Positions 55,073 to 63,999 of a stretch of DNA of 64,000 nucleotides are shown piece by piece (position 1 is the first letter of the stretch; each line of letters opens with the position of its first letter). Origin of the DNA: CALEMW01 sp964343835 (GTDB lineage: Bacteria; Krumholzibacteriota; Krumholzibacteriia; LZORAL124-64-63). The DNA lies in NCBI GenBank assembly GCA_964343835.1, contig CAYFKR010000010.1, positions 58,600 to 122,599 of the forward strand. The letters run 5' to 3'. The translations under genes and the position numbers were made by a program. The notes under the pieces are model-generated. The model ran no database searches, had not been told where the DNA came from, and saw nothing but the letters and a program-made list of their open reading frames with translations.

Positions 55073-56839
55073 ATGACCCCGTCCCGCACCCGCAGTCTCG
55101 GACCGGCGCTGCTCGCCCTGCTGGCGGCGTCGCTGGTGTTCGCCGACACCGCCCGGATCGATTCCCTGAACACCCGGGGACGCGAGTACGTCTTCTCCAA
55201 CATCGACGAGTCCATCGAGCTCTACTCGGACCTGGCCGAGGAGGCCGGAGCGCTGGACTATGACGAGGGTCGTGCCCGGGCCCTCATGCACCTCTCGGTC
55301 GCCTTGTACCTCAGGGGCCGCTACGACGAGAGCGTCGACGTCCACCTCCGGGCGACCCGCCTGCTGGAGGATCTCGACATGGATCGGGATCTGGCCCTCG
55401 CATACGGCGATTTCGGCTACCAGATGAAGCGCCGGGACCTGCCCCGCGCCATGGAGTACATGCGCCGGGGCATCGCCATCGCCGAACGCGTCGACTTCCT
55501 GGACGGACTCTGCGCCCTCTACGACAACTACGGCGTCATGCACTACCTTGCCGGCGACCCGGACAGCGCCGCCCACTACTACCGGAGGGCCCTGGCCCTC
55601 AAGATCTCCCTGGACGATGCCGTGGGCATCCCGTACAGCCTCAACAACCTCTCGGGCATCCACATGGAGCGGGGGGAGTTCGCGGCGGCCGAGTCGCTGC
55701 TGGTCCGCTCGGACGCCTACCGCAACGCCCCGGACGCCGACGCCTACGGCCGGCTCGTGAACTCAGTGCAGTGGGGAGACCTCAATGCTCAGCGCGGCGA
55801 CCTGGCCGAGGCCGCGCGCTACTACCGCAGGAGCCTCGCCATGCCCGGAGCCGGCGAGCAGGGATACCTGGTCAGCTACTGCCTGGACCAGCTCACCGCC
55901 CTGGCCGAGGCCCGGGGCGACTGGCAGGAGGCCTTCCGGTACCTCCACCTCTCGGTGGCCCACCGCGACAGCATGGTCAACGTGGAGACCAACGAGCGCA
56001 TCGCGGCCCTGGAGATCGAATACGAGACCGAGAAGAAGGACCGCCGCATCGCCGAGAGCCAGCTGGCCATCGAGGAGCGCAACCGGCAGGTCACGGTGCT
56101 GGTGGCCCTGGCCGTGGTGCTGGCCGCCCTGGCCGCGGGCCTGACCCGCTACCAGCAGCTCAAGCGGAAGCAGCTCCAGCGCGACCACGAGTGGCGCAGC
56201 CGGCTGCGCCGGGCCGAGTACGACCAGCGCATGGCCGACGAGAAGCTGCGCATCGCCCGGGAGCTCCACGACAACGTGGGCGCCCAGCTCACCTTCCTGA
56301 TCAGTTCCCTGGACAACCTCTCCCGCGGCGCCGGCGCCGACGACCTCCCCCGCCGCCTGGCCGACGTGGGCGAGTTCGGACGCACCACCCTGGACGACCT
56401 GCGCCAGACGGTGTGGGCCATGCGCCACGAGGACGAGGGGCTCGAGGCCCTGGTCCACAAACTGAACGAGCTGAAGCGCCAGTGCGCCGCATCCGACCAT
56501 ACCGTGGAACTGGCGATCGTGCGGAACGAGGCGGCCGAGAGCGGCGTCTCGTCGACCCGCATGCTGGCCATGTTCCGCATCGTCCAGGAGGCGGTGCAGA
56601 ACGCCGTGAAGCACGCCGACGCCGAGCACATCGTGGTGCGCCTCGAGACGTCGACGGCAGGCGTGTCGGTGAGCGTCACGGACGACGGCAAGGGTTTCGA
56701 TCCCGACGCCACGTCGCGCCGCAGCGGCCTGGCCAACATGGCGGACCGCTGCCGGGAGACCGGCGGCGAGTTCGACCTGCGCAGCGGCGGCGACGGCACC
56801 TGCATCTCGTGCCGATTCCCGCCCGAATCAGGCATCTGA
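55073..56839 (+). CDS. TPR-containing sensor histidine kinase (HisKA_3)
   Basis: The 588-residue protein has a signal peptide (PALLALLAASLVFA). A periplasmic region of tetratricopeptide repeats follows (about 35-320, for example LMHLSVALYLRGRYDESVDV, SLNNLSGIHMERGEFAAAES). Next come one membrane helix (VLVALAVVLAALAAGL, about 340-356) and a coiled linker. The HisKA_3 phosphoacceptor is RELHDNVGAQL (His near 398), and the ATPase domain has AVQNAVKHADA and DDGKGFDP-x-x-x-x-x-x-GLANM. It should sense an unknown signal through the TPR part and phosphorylate the LuxR-type regulator encoded next. GGAG precedes the ATG at 55073. Confidence 0.93.
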   Translation: MTPSRTRSLGPALLALLAASLVFADTARIDSLNTRGREYVFSNIDESIELYSDLAEEAGALDYDEGRARALMHLSVALYLRGRYDESVDVHLRATRLLEDLDMDRDLALAYGDFGYQMKRRDLPRAMEYMRRGIAIAERVDFLDGLCALYDNYGVMHYLAGDPDSAAHYYRRALALKISLDDAVGIPYSLNNLSGIHMERGEFAAAESLLVRSDAYRNAPDADAYGRLVNSVQWGDLNAQRGDLAEAARYYRRSLAMPGAGEQGYLVSYCLDQLTALAEARGDWQEAFRYLHLSVAHRDSMVNVETNERIAALEIEYETEKKDRRIAESQLAIEERNRQVTVLVALAVVLAALAAGLTRYQQLKRKQLQRDHEWRSRLRRAEYDQRMADEKLRIARELHDNVGAQLTFLISSLDNLSRGAGADDLPRRLADVGEFGRTTLDDLRQTVWAMRHEDEGLEALVHKLNELKRQCAASDHTVELAIVRNEAAESGVSSTRMLAMFRIVQEAVQNAVKHADAEHIVVRLETSTAGVSVSVTDDGKGFDPDATSRRSGLANMADRCRETGGEFDLRSGGDGTCISCRFPPESGI

Positions 56840-56902
56840 CGTATGGGGGCGGACGGCCCCTTCCCTTAGGATGATCGTCCACCCTGATCGGAGGACCGCA
56901 CC

Positions 56903-57556
56903 ATGCCCATCCGCGTCGCCATCGCAGAGGACAAGCCCTTCCTGGCCCAGGCCGTCCAGGAGAAGCTGGAGCTCTATCCCGACGACTTCACCTTCGAGTT
57001 CCACGCCCTCGACGGCCGCGAGCTCATCACACGCCTGGAGGAGCACGCCGGTGTGGACGCCGTGCTCATGGACATCGAGATGCCCGTCATGGACGGCATC
57101 GAGGCCACCGCCGAGGTCTGCGAACGGTTTCCCCACGTGAAGGTCGTCATGTTCACGGTCTTCGACGACGAGCGCCGCATCTTCGACGCCATCCGCGCCG
57201 GCGCCATGGGCTACCTGCTCAAGGACGAGCCGCCCGAGGCCCTGCGCGAGGGGCTGAACTCCATCATGGCCGGGGGCGCGCCGATGTCCCCCACCATCGC
57301 CGCCAAGAGTCTGCAGCTGCTGCGCGATCCCTCCCGCGTGGAGAACGAGTCCGAGCCCGCCGACTTCGCCCTCACGCCCCGCGAGACCGAGGTCCTGGAA
57401 CAGCTCAGCCGCGGCCTGGAATACAAGGGCATCGCAGAGAACCTGTTCATCTCGCCGGCGACGGTGCGCAAGCACATCGAGAACATCTACAGGAAGCTCC
57501 AGGTGGACAACAAGATGAGGGCGGTGAGGAAGGCTTCGAAGCATGGGTTGATCTGA
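56903..57556 (+). CDS. NarL/LuxR-type response regulator
   Basis: The 217-residue protein has a receiver domain (VAIAEDKP; phosphoacceptor D57 in AVLMDIEMPVMDG; K at about 107 in YLLKDE). A LuxR-type helix-turn-helix follows (LTPRETEVLEQLSRGLEYKG, then IAENLFISPATVRKHIENIY). It is encoded 63 bases after the HisKA_3 kinase, the usual partner type. The phrase EYKGIAENL replaces the commoner NKEIA. It probably activates genes elsewhere; no clear target site is visible here. Confidence 0.95.
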   Translation: MPIRVAIAEDKPFLAQAVQEKLELYPDDFTFEFHALDGRELITRLEEHAGVDAVLMDIEMPVMDGIEATAEVCERFPHVKVVMFTVFDDERRIFDAIRAGAMGYLLKDEPPEALREGLNSIMAGGAPMSPTIAAKSLQLLRDPSRVENESEPADFALTPRETEVLEQLSRGLEYKGIAENLFISPATVRKHIENIYRKLQVDNKMRAVRKASKHGLI

Positions 57557-57576
57557 GCCCGCTCCGTCGGATGCAT

Positions 57577-57613
57577 GACGCCCCGCGTTCCGGGAACGCG
57601 GGGCGTCTTCGTG
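57577..57613. terminator. Bidirectional hairpin terminator
   Basis: A perfect 14-bp stem GACGCCCCGCGTTC/GAACGCGGGGCGTC with loop CGG is followed on the plus strand by TTCGTG. It separates the convergent response regulator and acyl-CoA operon. Confidence 0.8.
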
Positions 57614-57631
57614 TCCGGCCGTTGGGTACGA

Positions 57632-58771
57632 TCACCGCAACCGATGCGCCGCGATCACCATCCGCTGCGCCTCGCTCGTCCCCTCGTAGATGGACGTGAT
57701 CCGCGCGTCGCGGAAGTAGCGCTCCACCGGGTACTCCTTGCTGTACCCGTTGCCGCCGAAGATCTGGATGGCCTCCTCGGCGATCCAGTTGGAGGCCTCC
57801 GAGGCGTAGAGCTTGGCCATGGCGGCCTGCTCGCCGTAGCGCTCACCGCGGTCCTTGAGATTGGCGGCACGGAGGGTGAGCAGGCGGGCGGCGTCGTAGC
57901 GGGTGGCCATGTCGGCGATCTTCCACTGGATGGCCTGGAAAGCGCCGATGGGCTTGCCGAACTGCTCCCGCTGCTTCGCGTATTCCGTGGCCGCTTCCAG
58001 CGCCGCCTTGGCGATGCCCAGGGCCTGGCTGGCGATGCCGATGCGGCCGCCGTCCAGGGTGCTCATGGCCACCTTGAAGCCGGCGCCGTCGGGGCCGAGC
58101 TGGTTCCCCGCCGGCACGCGCACGTTGTCGAAGGCGAGCTGGGCGGTGTCCGACGCGCGGATGCCCAGCTTCTTCTCCTTGCTCATGACCGAGAAGCCCT
58201 CGCGCTCCTTCTCCACGATGAAGGCGTAGATGCCCTTGTGGCGCAGCTCGGGGTCGGTCTGGGCGAACACGATGAACGTGTCGGCGTTGGCGCCGTTGGT
58301 GATGAAGTTCTTCACGCCGTTGATGATCCACTCGTCGCCATCGCGCTTCGCGGTGGTCATCTGGTTGGCCGCGTCCGTCCCGGCGTTGGGTTCGCTCAGG
58401 CAGTACGCGCCCAGTTTCTCCCCCCGCGCCAGGGGCGCCAGGAACTCATGCTTCTGCTCCTCGGTCGCATAGGTCTCCAGGGGCCAGCACACCAGCGAGT
58501 TGTTCACCGACATGATCACGCCCGTGGACGCGCACGCCGCCGACACCTCCTCCATGGCCAGCACGTAGCTCACCATGTCGAAGCCCGCGCCGCCGTACTG
58601 CTCCGGCACGTTCATGCCCAGGAAGCCGAGCTCGCCGAGCTTCTTCACCTGCTCGGCCGGGAAGTGCTCGTCGCGGTCCCACTCCGCGGCATGGGGCGCC
58701 AGCTCCTTCTGGGCGAAGTCGCGGGCGGCCTGCTGGATCATGCGCTGCTGTTCGGTCAGGTCGAAGTTCAC
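57632..58771 (-). CDS. Acyl-CoA dehydrogenase (2)
   Basis: The 379-residue enzyme carries AYCLSEPNAGTDAAN, KLGIRASDTAQLAFDNVRVP and the catalytic Glu in SIYEGTSEAQRMV near the end. It resembles butyryl/isovaleryl-CoA-type dehydrogenases. It starts at GTG (58771) after GGGGAG, 11 bases after the hydroxyacyl-CoA dehydrogenase gene; a long upstream extension in frame lies inside that gene and is not real. It is last in the four-gene operon that begins at 62021. Confidence 0.93.
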   Translation of the reverse strand: MNFDLTEQQRMIQQAARDFAQKELAPHAAEWDRDEHFPAEQVKKLGELGFLGMNVPEQYGGAGFDMVSYVLAMEEVSAACASTGVIMSVNNSLVCWPLETYATEEQKHEFLAPLARGEKLGAYCLSEPNAGTDAANQMTTAKRDGDEWIINGVKNFITNGANADTFIVFAQTDPELRHKGIYAFIVEKEREGFSVMSKEKKLGIRASDTAQLAFDNVRVPAGNQLGPDGAGFKVAMSTLDGGRIGIASQALGIAKAALEAATEYAKQREQFGKPIGAFQAIQWKIADMATRYDAARLLTLRAANLKDRGERYGEQAAMAKLYASEASNWIAEEAIQIFGGNGYSKEYPVERYFRDARITSIYEGTSEAQRMVIAAHRLR

Positions 58772-58782
58772 GGTCCACTCCC

Positions 58783-59634
58783 CTAGTCGACGTACTCGTA
58801 GAATCCCTTGCCGGACTTCCGGCCCAGGTGCCCGGCGTCCACCATGCGGCGCAGCAGGGGGCAGGGACGGTACTTGCTGTCGGCGAAGCCGTCGTACAGC
58901 ACGTTCATGATGTCGAGGCAGATGTCCAGGCCGATGAAGTCGGCGAGCTGGAGCGGGCCCATGGGGTGGGCCATGCCCAGCTTCATGACGGTGTCGATGG
59001 CGTCGCGGTCGGCCACGCCCTCCATGAGGCAGTACACGGCCTCGTTGATCATGGGCATCAGCACGCGGTTGCTGATGAAGCCCGGGTAGTCCTCCACCGC
59101 CACGGGCACCTTCCCCAGCTCGGTGCTGAGGGTCATGATGCGCTCCATCACGGCGGGGTCGGTGGCCTGGCCGGAGATGACCTCCACCAGCTTCATGATG
59201 GGCACCGGGTTCATGAAGTGCATCCCGACGACCTTCTCCGGCCGTTCGGTGCAGGCGGCGATCTTGGTGATGGAGATGCTCGAGGTGTTCGACGCCAGGA
59301 TCGTGTCCGGGCCGCAGACCTCGTCCAGCTTCGTGAAGATGGACTTCTTCACCTCGAAGCTCTCGAAGACGGCCTCCACCACCAGCTCCGAATCCGCGGC
59401 GGCGGCCAGATCCGTGGCCGTCCCCAGACGGGCCAGGGTGGCGGCCTTGTCGTCCTCGGAGATCTTCTCCTTCTTCACCAGTCGACCGAGGTTCTTGTCG
59501 ATGACGCCCAGGGCGCGGTCCAGCGCCGACTGGTCCAGATCGATCAGGGTCACGTCGTGGCCGCACTGGGCGAACACGTGGGCGATGCCGTTGCCCATGG
59601 TCCCGCCGCCGATCACCGATACCTTCATGTCCAT
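58783..59634 (-). CDS. hbd: 3-hydroxyacyl-CoA (3-hydroxybutyryl-CoA) dehydrogenase
   Basis: The 283-residue protein has the NAD-binding VIGGGTMGNGIAHVFA, the catalytic region SNTSSISIT (Ser) and GMHFMNPVPIMKLVEVI (His and Glu dyad), and the dimerisation half with GFISNRVLMPMINEA and GHLGRKSGKGFYEY. Length and sequence fit stand-alone 3-hydroxybutyryl-CoA dehydrogenases. It lies between thiolase and acyl-CoA dehydrogenase (2) in the operon. Confidence 0.95.
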   Translation of the reverse strand: MDMKVSVIGGGTMGNGIAHVFAQCGHDVTLIDLDQSALDRALGVIDKNLGRLVKKEKISEDDKAATLARLGTATDLAAAADSELVVEAVFESFEVKKSIFTKLDEVCGPDTILASNTSSISITKIAACTERPEKVVGMHFMNPVPIMKLVEVISGQATDPAVMERIMTLSTELGKVPVAVEDYPGFISNRVLMPMINEAVYCLMEGVADRDAIDTVMKLGMAHPMGPLQLADFIGLDICLDIMNVLYDGFADSKYRPCPLLRRMVDAGHLGRKSGKGFYEYVD

Positions 59635-59672
59635 CCTCCGGTTTCAGCGCATAGCGCCTGTCGTTTCGTCAG

Positions 59673-60863
59673 TTACGGCCTGCGGACAGCCATCGCCACG
59701 GCGTCGCCGCCGCCCAGGCAGAGGGCCACCAGGCCCAGCTTGGCGTCCCGGTCCTCCATGGCGTGCAGCAGGGTCACCAGGCAGCGCGTGCCCGACGCCC
59801 CGATGGGGTGGCCCAGGGCCACGGCGCCGCCGTGCACGTTCACCTTGGCCGGGTCCAGGCCCAGCTCCCCGGTGACGGCCACGGCCTGGGCGGCGAAGGC
59901 CTCGTTCAGTTCCACGACCTCGAAGTCGGCCACGTCCACGCCCAGCTTGCCGGCCACGTTGTTCACCGCGCCGACGGGCGCCATCATGACCCACTCGGGG
60001 TCGGTGGGGCCGGTGCCGTAGGCCTCGATCACCGCGCGCACGGTCAGGCCGTGCTCCAGGGCGAAGGACTCGGCGCACACCAGCACCGCGGCGGCGCCGT
60101 CGTTGATGGTCGAGGCGTTGCCGGGGGTCACGGTGCCGCCGTCGCGCTTGAAGGCGGGGCGCAGCTTGCCGAGGCCCTCGGCGGTGGTGCCGGCACGGGG
60201 GCCCTCGTCGGCGCTCACAACCACCGGGTCGCCCTTGCGCTGGGGGATCTCCACCGGAACGATCTCGCGGTCGAACTTGCCCGCCTCGGCGGCGGCCACG
60301 GCCTTGGCGTGGCTGTCGGCGGCGAAGGCGTCCTGGCGCTCGCGCTCCACGCCGTACTTCTCCACCACCAGCTCGGCGGTCATGCCCATGTGGAAGTCGT
60401 TGTACACGTCCCACAGGCCGTCGTGGACCATGAGGTCGGTGACCTGGCGGTGGCCCAGGCGCATGCCGTCGCGGGCGTCGAACATGGCGTAGGGGATCTG
60501 CGACATGGTCTCCATGCCGCCGGCCACGGCGCAGCGGATGTCGCCCGCCTTGATGGCCTGGGCCGCGCTCATGACCGTGCGCAGGCCGGAGCCGCAGACC
60601 TTGTTGAGGGTGTAGGCGCTGACCGTGGAGGGCACGCCGCCCCAGATGGCCGCCTGGCGCGCGGGGTTCTGGCCGAGGCCGGCCTGCACCACGCTGCCCA
60701 TGATGACCTCGTCGATCAGGTTCGGGTCGAGGCCCGTGCGATCGAGCAGGGCCTTGATGGCCACGGCCCCGAGCTTCGACGCCTTCATGGACGCCAGCCC
60801 GCCCTGGAACCGCCCGATGGGGGTGCGGACCGCTTCGCAGATCACGACACGTTCGCTCATCAC
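59673..60863 (-). CDS. Acetyl-CoA acetyltransferase (thiolase)
   Basis: The 396-residue thiolase has all catalytic residues: C90 (NKVCGSGLR), the His of ALGHPIGASGTR and the second Cys of CLGGGDAVA. NEAFAAQAVAV is intact. It condenses or cleaves acetyl-CoA units. It starts 18 bases after acyl-CoA dehydrogenase (3) and ends 38 bases before the hydroxyacyl-CoA dehydrogenase. The ATG at 60863 follows a GAGGAGAG site. A degradative direction fits the neighbours, but it could also serve synthesis of four-carbon units. Confidence 0.95.
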   Translation of the reverse strand: MMSERVVICEAVRTPIGRFQGGLASMKASKLGAVAIKALLDRTGLDPNLIDEVIMGSVVQAGLGQNPARQAAIWGGVPSTVSAYTLNKVCGSGLRTVMSAAQAIKAGDIRCAVAGGMETMSQIPYAMFDARDGMRLGHRQVTDLMVHDGLWDVYNDFHMGMTAELVVEKYGVERERQDAFAADSHAKAVAAAEAGKFDREIVPVEIPQRKGDPVVVSADEGPRAGTTAEGLGKLRPAFKRDGGTVTPGNASTINDGAAAVLVCAESFALEHGLTVRAVIEAYGTGPTDPEWVMMAPVGAVNNVAGKLGVDVADFEVVELNEAFAAQAVAVTGELGLDPAKVNVHGGAVALGHPIGASGTRCLVTLLHAMEDRDAKLGLVALCLGGGDAVAMAVRRP

Positions 60864-60881
60864 TCTCTCCTCGGTTCGACG

Positions 60882-62021
60882 CTATTCGGCGAAGACGTTG
60901 CGGGCGATCACCATGCGCTGGATCTCGCTCGTTCCCTCCCCGATCGTGCAGAGCTTGGCGTCGCGGTAGAACCGCTCCACCGGGTATTCGCGGCAGAATC
61001 CGTAGCCGCCGAGGGCCTGGATCGCCTTGTAGGTCACGCGCATGGCCGCCTCGCTGGCGTAGAGCTTGGCCTTGGCGGCCATATCGCCGTACTCCTCGCC
61101 CTCGTCCTTGCGGCGGGCGGCCTCGTAGGTGAGCAGGCGCGACGCCTCGAGCTCGGTGCTCATGTCGGCGAACATGAAGCCCACGGCCTGCTGGTCGGCG
61201 ATGGGACGGCGGAACTGGATGCGCTCCTTGGCGTAGTCGCGGGCCGCGGCGTAGGCGCCCTCGCCCAGGCCCAGCGAGAGGGCGGCGATGGAGATGCGGC
61301 CGCCGTCCAGGGTCTCCAGGAAGGCCTTGAAGCCGTCGCCCTCCTCGCCCAACAGGGCGTCGGCCGGCACGCGCACGTCCTCGAGGGTCAGCGGGGCGGT
61401 GTCCGAGGCGCGCATGCCCAGCTTGTCTTCCTTCTTCTCCACCGTGAACCCGGGGGTGCCGGTGGGGACGATGAAGGCGCTGATGCCGGCGCTCCCCTCC
61501 GCCTCGGGGTCGGTCTTGGCGGTCACGATGACGGCCCCGGCGTAGTGGGCGTTGGTGATCCACTGCTTGTTGCCGTTGATGACCCACTCGTCGCCGTCGC
61601 GGACGGCCGTGGTGCGGGTGCCGCCGGCGTCGCTGCCGGCGCCGGGCTCGGTCAGGCCGAAGGACACCAGGAACTCGCCGGCGGCGGCGGGCTTCAGCCA
61701 GCGTTCCTTCTGCTCCGGCGACCCGAACTTGGCCAGGGGGGCGCAGCCCAGGCTGTTGTGGGCGGCGACGGTCAGGGCGTGGCTGCCGCAGACCCGGGCC
61801 AGTTCCTCCACCACCAGCACATAGCTCATGGTGTCGGCTCCCACGCCGCCGTCCTCGGCGGGCACCTGCAGGCCCAGCAGGCCGAGGGCGGCCATCTCCT
61901 TCACGGTGGCCTCGGGGAACGCACCGGTCTCGTCGATCTCGGCGGCGATGGGCGCCACCTTCGAGCGGGCGAAATCCCGGGTCATGTCGCGGATCATGGT
62001 CTGGTTCTCGGTGAGCCTCAT
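60882..62021 (-). CDS. Acyl-CoA dehydrogenase (3)
   Basis: The 379-residue enzyme has SFGLTEPGAGSDAGG, KLGMRASDTAPLTLEDVRVP and the catalytic Glu in TIGEGTSEIQRMVIAR. The usual Tyr before that Glu is Gly here (IGEGT), a variation also found in some characterised members. GGAGGTCCG precedes the ATG at 62021. It heads the operon acyl-CoA dehydrogenase, thiolase, hydroxyacyl-CoA dehydrogenase, acyl-CoA dehydrogenase. Confidence 0.93.
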   Translation of the reverse strand: MRLTENQTMIRDMTRDFARSKVAPIAAEIDETGAFPEATVKEMAALGLLGLQVPAEDGGVGADTMSYVLVVEELARVCGSHALTVAAHNSLGCAPLAKFGSPEQKERWLKPAAAGEFLVSFGLTEPGAGSDAGGTRTTAVRDGDEWVINGNKQWITNAHYAGAVIVTAKTDPEAEGSAGISAFIVPTGTPGFTVEKKEDKLGMRASDTAPLTLEDVRVPADALLGEEGDGFKAFLETLDGGRISIAALSLGLGEGAYAAARDYAKERIQFRRPIADQQAVGFMFADMSTELEASRLLTYEAARRKDEGEEYGDMAAKAKLYASEAAMRVTYKAIQALGGYGFCREYPVERFYRDAKLCTIGEGTSEIQRMVIARNVFAE

Positions 62022-62134
62022 CGGACCTCCACGGGCCGACGTCCTGGGACGGACGGGCCCGGCGCCTGAACGGAAACGGGCAAGGATGTCTGGGGGGCGG
62101 GCACCGGATTCCGGGCCCGCAGCCACGGTCGCAG

Positions 62135-62194
62135 AGCATAAGGGACGGGCCGGCTTCTGGAAAGGGATTTCCTGCAAAGATGCAGATATTGCAG
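62135..62194 (-). promoter_or_regulatory. Promoter and inverted repeat upstream of the acyl-CoA operon
   Basis: TTTCCA (62158-62163), 17-base spacer and TATGCT (62135-62140) form a weak promoter on the minus strand. Just upstream is an inverted repeat CTGCAA/TTGCAG (62172-62177 and 62189-62194) with a third TGCA inside, a possible regulator site. Confidence 0.45.
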
Positions 62195-62204
62195 ACAGAT
62201 ACGG

Positions 62205-62237
62205 GACCGCACGGGTCCTCTTGGGACCCGTGCGGTC
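62205..62237 (-). terminator. Strong hairpin after the lamin-tail-domain gene
   Basis: A perfect 14-bp stem GACCGCACGGGTCC/GGACCCGTGCGGTC with a 5-base loop starts 22 bases after the stop codon of the gene at 62260-62931. It has no T-tract on the minus strand. It probably ends that transcript before the acyl-CoA operon promoter. Confidence 0.6.
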
Positions 62238-62259
62238 GGCCTGCGGCGACGGCCGGGGA

Positions 62260-62931
62260 TCAGCGCCAGGCGCTCTTGAGGTGCCCCCAGTCGACCCGCT
62301 CGTTCGGGACCAGCCCCTCGCAGACGTTGGCAGCCCCCGGCGTGGGCGGGCACCCCGTCCCGACGGGCTCCAGCGCGCCGCCGTAGGGGTTCAGGGCGTC
62401 GCACAGCACCCAGTCGCCCTCGGGCAGCATGAGGGCCGTGGAGCGGTCGTCGTCGGCGACGTGATCGTCGTAGGCGACGACGTCGACCATGACCGCATCG
62501 GCCTCCAGCGGGTGGCCCAGGAACAGCTGCACCAGATCGCCGGCGTTGTTGAGGCTCAGGCCGGCCGACCCCTCCCCCGACTCGGCCTGCCACGCCGCGG
62601 CGTCGGAGCCGAGGAAGGCCGCCGAGGCGCCGGGAGCGAGCACGCCCGACAGCCTCAGGTGGGGGCCGTCGCCCAGGGCGTCGCGCACGTAGTACGCCGT
62701 CAGGTCCACCGCCTCGGGGCCCGTGTTCAGGATCTCGATCCACTCGTCGTCGCGGCTGTCCACGGCACCGTCGCCGTCCCAGTCCGACGCCGGGTCGGCA
62801 CAGATCTCGGCGATGAGCACCGCCGCGTCGGCCGCGCCGCCATACAGCATGCCGAACGTCGAAAGCACCGTCATGGCCAGCACCCAGACGAAGAACTTCT
62901 GGCCCGCCGTCGTGTCCCATGGCAAGGTCAT
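62260..62931 (-). CDS. Exported lamin-tail-domain protein with WGHLKSAWR tail
   Basis: The 223-residue product has an N-terminal hydrophobic segment (FFVWVLAMTVLSTFGMLYGG, ending AADAA) that should act as a signal peptide. The mature part is an LTD domain: VLIAEICADPASDWDGDG, DDEWIEILNTGPEAVDLTAY, GPHLRLSGVLAPGASAAFLG. Such domains are common on secreted nucleases and surface proteins; no enzyme domain is attached here. The Asp-rich DWDGDGAVDSRDDE insertion may bind calcium. It ends VDWGHLKSAWR, matching the tails of the proteins ending at 79 and 20415. GAGAGGAG precedes the ATG at 62931. Function unknown. Confidence 0.8.
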   Translation of the reverse strand: MTLPWDTTAGQKFFVWVLAMTVLSTFGMLYGGAADAAVLIAEICADPASDWDGDGAVDSRDDEWIEILNTGPEAVDLTAYYVRDALGDGPHLRLSGVLAPGASAAFLGSDAAAWQAESGEGSAGLSLNNAGDLVQLFLGHPLEADAVMVDVVAYDDHVADDDRSTALMLPEGDWVLCDALNPYGGALEPVGTGCPPTPGAANVCEGLVPNERVDWGHLKSAWR

Positions 62932-63012
62932 GGTGACTCCTCTCGAATCGTCGTGATGGGAGGTCGCGGCGATCCCGATAGCCAGAGAGGTGCCACCCCG
63001 GGGAGGTCGACG

Positions 63013-63999
63013 ATGACGCTGAGGATCGGAGTGATCGGCATGGGGGTGCACGGCACCCGATACGCCCGCCACGCCGTGCAGGACGTGGACGGGATCGAAC
63101 TGGTCGCCTGCTGCCGGCGCGACCTCCCGGCCGTCACGGCCGCCGCCGCGGAGTGGGGCTGCCGTCCCCACGACGACGCCCACGACCTGATCATGTCGCC
63201 CGACGTGGACGCCGTGATCGTCGCCACGCCCCCGTCCACCCACTTCGCCCTGACCCGCGACGCCATGCTGGCCGGCAAGGCCGTCCTGCTCGAGAAACCG
63301 GTCACCGGCACCCTGCCCGAGGCCCTGGAGCTGGCCGACCTGGCCGCCCAGCGCGACGCCCCGCCCCTGATGCTGGCCCAGACCCTGCGCTGGAATCCGG
63401 TGCTGATGCGGGTGAAGGAGCTGCTGCCCACCCTCGGCCGCGTGCGTTACCTGCGCCTGTCGCAGCGGCTGGAACCCACCAGCCTGATCTGGCAACAGGA
63501 CCGATCGCGGTCGGTGGGGGGATCCGTGCTCCTGGAGGGCGTGCATCTGGCCGACACCACGCGCTTCCTCACGGGCCGGGAGATCGTGGAGATCTCCTCG
63601 CGCCAGGAGCAGCACCACAACACCGACGTGGAGGACTTCTTCCACGCCACCGGCCTGCTGGACGACGGCACCCACCTCTCGTTCGAGGTGAGCAAGTTCG
63701 GCAACTGCCGGGGATGCCTGCTGGGGGCCGTGGGCGACGAGGGGCAGATCGCGGCCGAATACTACCGCGGGGGCATCACGATCAACCGGGGCATGGAGAC
63801 GACCGTGGAAGACGTGAGCGCCGCCGTCCCCACCCTGCCCGCCGTGCTGGCCGCCTGGCGCGACTGCGTCCTGAACGGAAGCACGCCGCCGGTGACGGTC
63901 ACCGACGGCGTGCGCACGATGGAGGTGGTCGAGGCCTGCTACTCGTCCCACGGGACCGGTCGACCGATCGCGGTCGGCGGATCGACGTCCGGGGGTTGA
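63013..63999 (+). CDS. Gfo/Idh/MocA-family oxidoreductase
   Basis: The 328-residue protein has the NAD(P)-binding GVIGMGVHGTRYARHA, the ATPPSTHFALTRDAM segment and the family motif LLEKPVTG. The C-terminal alpha/beta domain contains GGSVLLEGVHLADTTRFLTG. Members act on sugars, inositols or related alcohols, and substrate cannot be predicted. It carries several Cys in the second half (NCRGCLLG, CVLN, CYSS). GGGAGG precedes the ATG. It is divergent from the lamin-tail-domain gene and appears complete, ending at the last base but one of the window. Confidence 0.9.
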   Translation: MTLRIGVIGMGVHGTRYARHAVQDVDGIELVACCRRDLPAVTAAAAEWGCRPHDDAHDLIMSPDVDAVIVATPPSTHFALTRDAMLAGKAVLLEKPVTGTLPEALELADLAAQRDAPPLMLAQTLRWNPVLMRVKELLPTLGRVRYLRLSQRLEPTSLIWQQDRSRSVGGSVLLEGVHLADTTRFLTGREIVEISSRQEQHHNTDVEDFFHATGLLDDGTHLSFEVSKFGNCRGCLLGAVGDEGQIAAEYYRGGITINRGMETTVEDVSAAVPTLPAVLAAWRDCVLNGSTPPVTVTDGVRTMEVVEACYSSHGTGRPIAVGGSTSGG

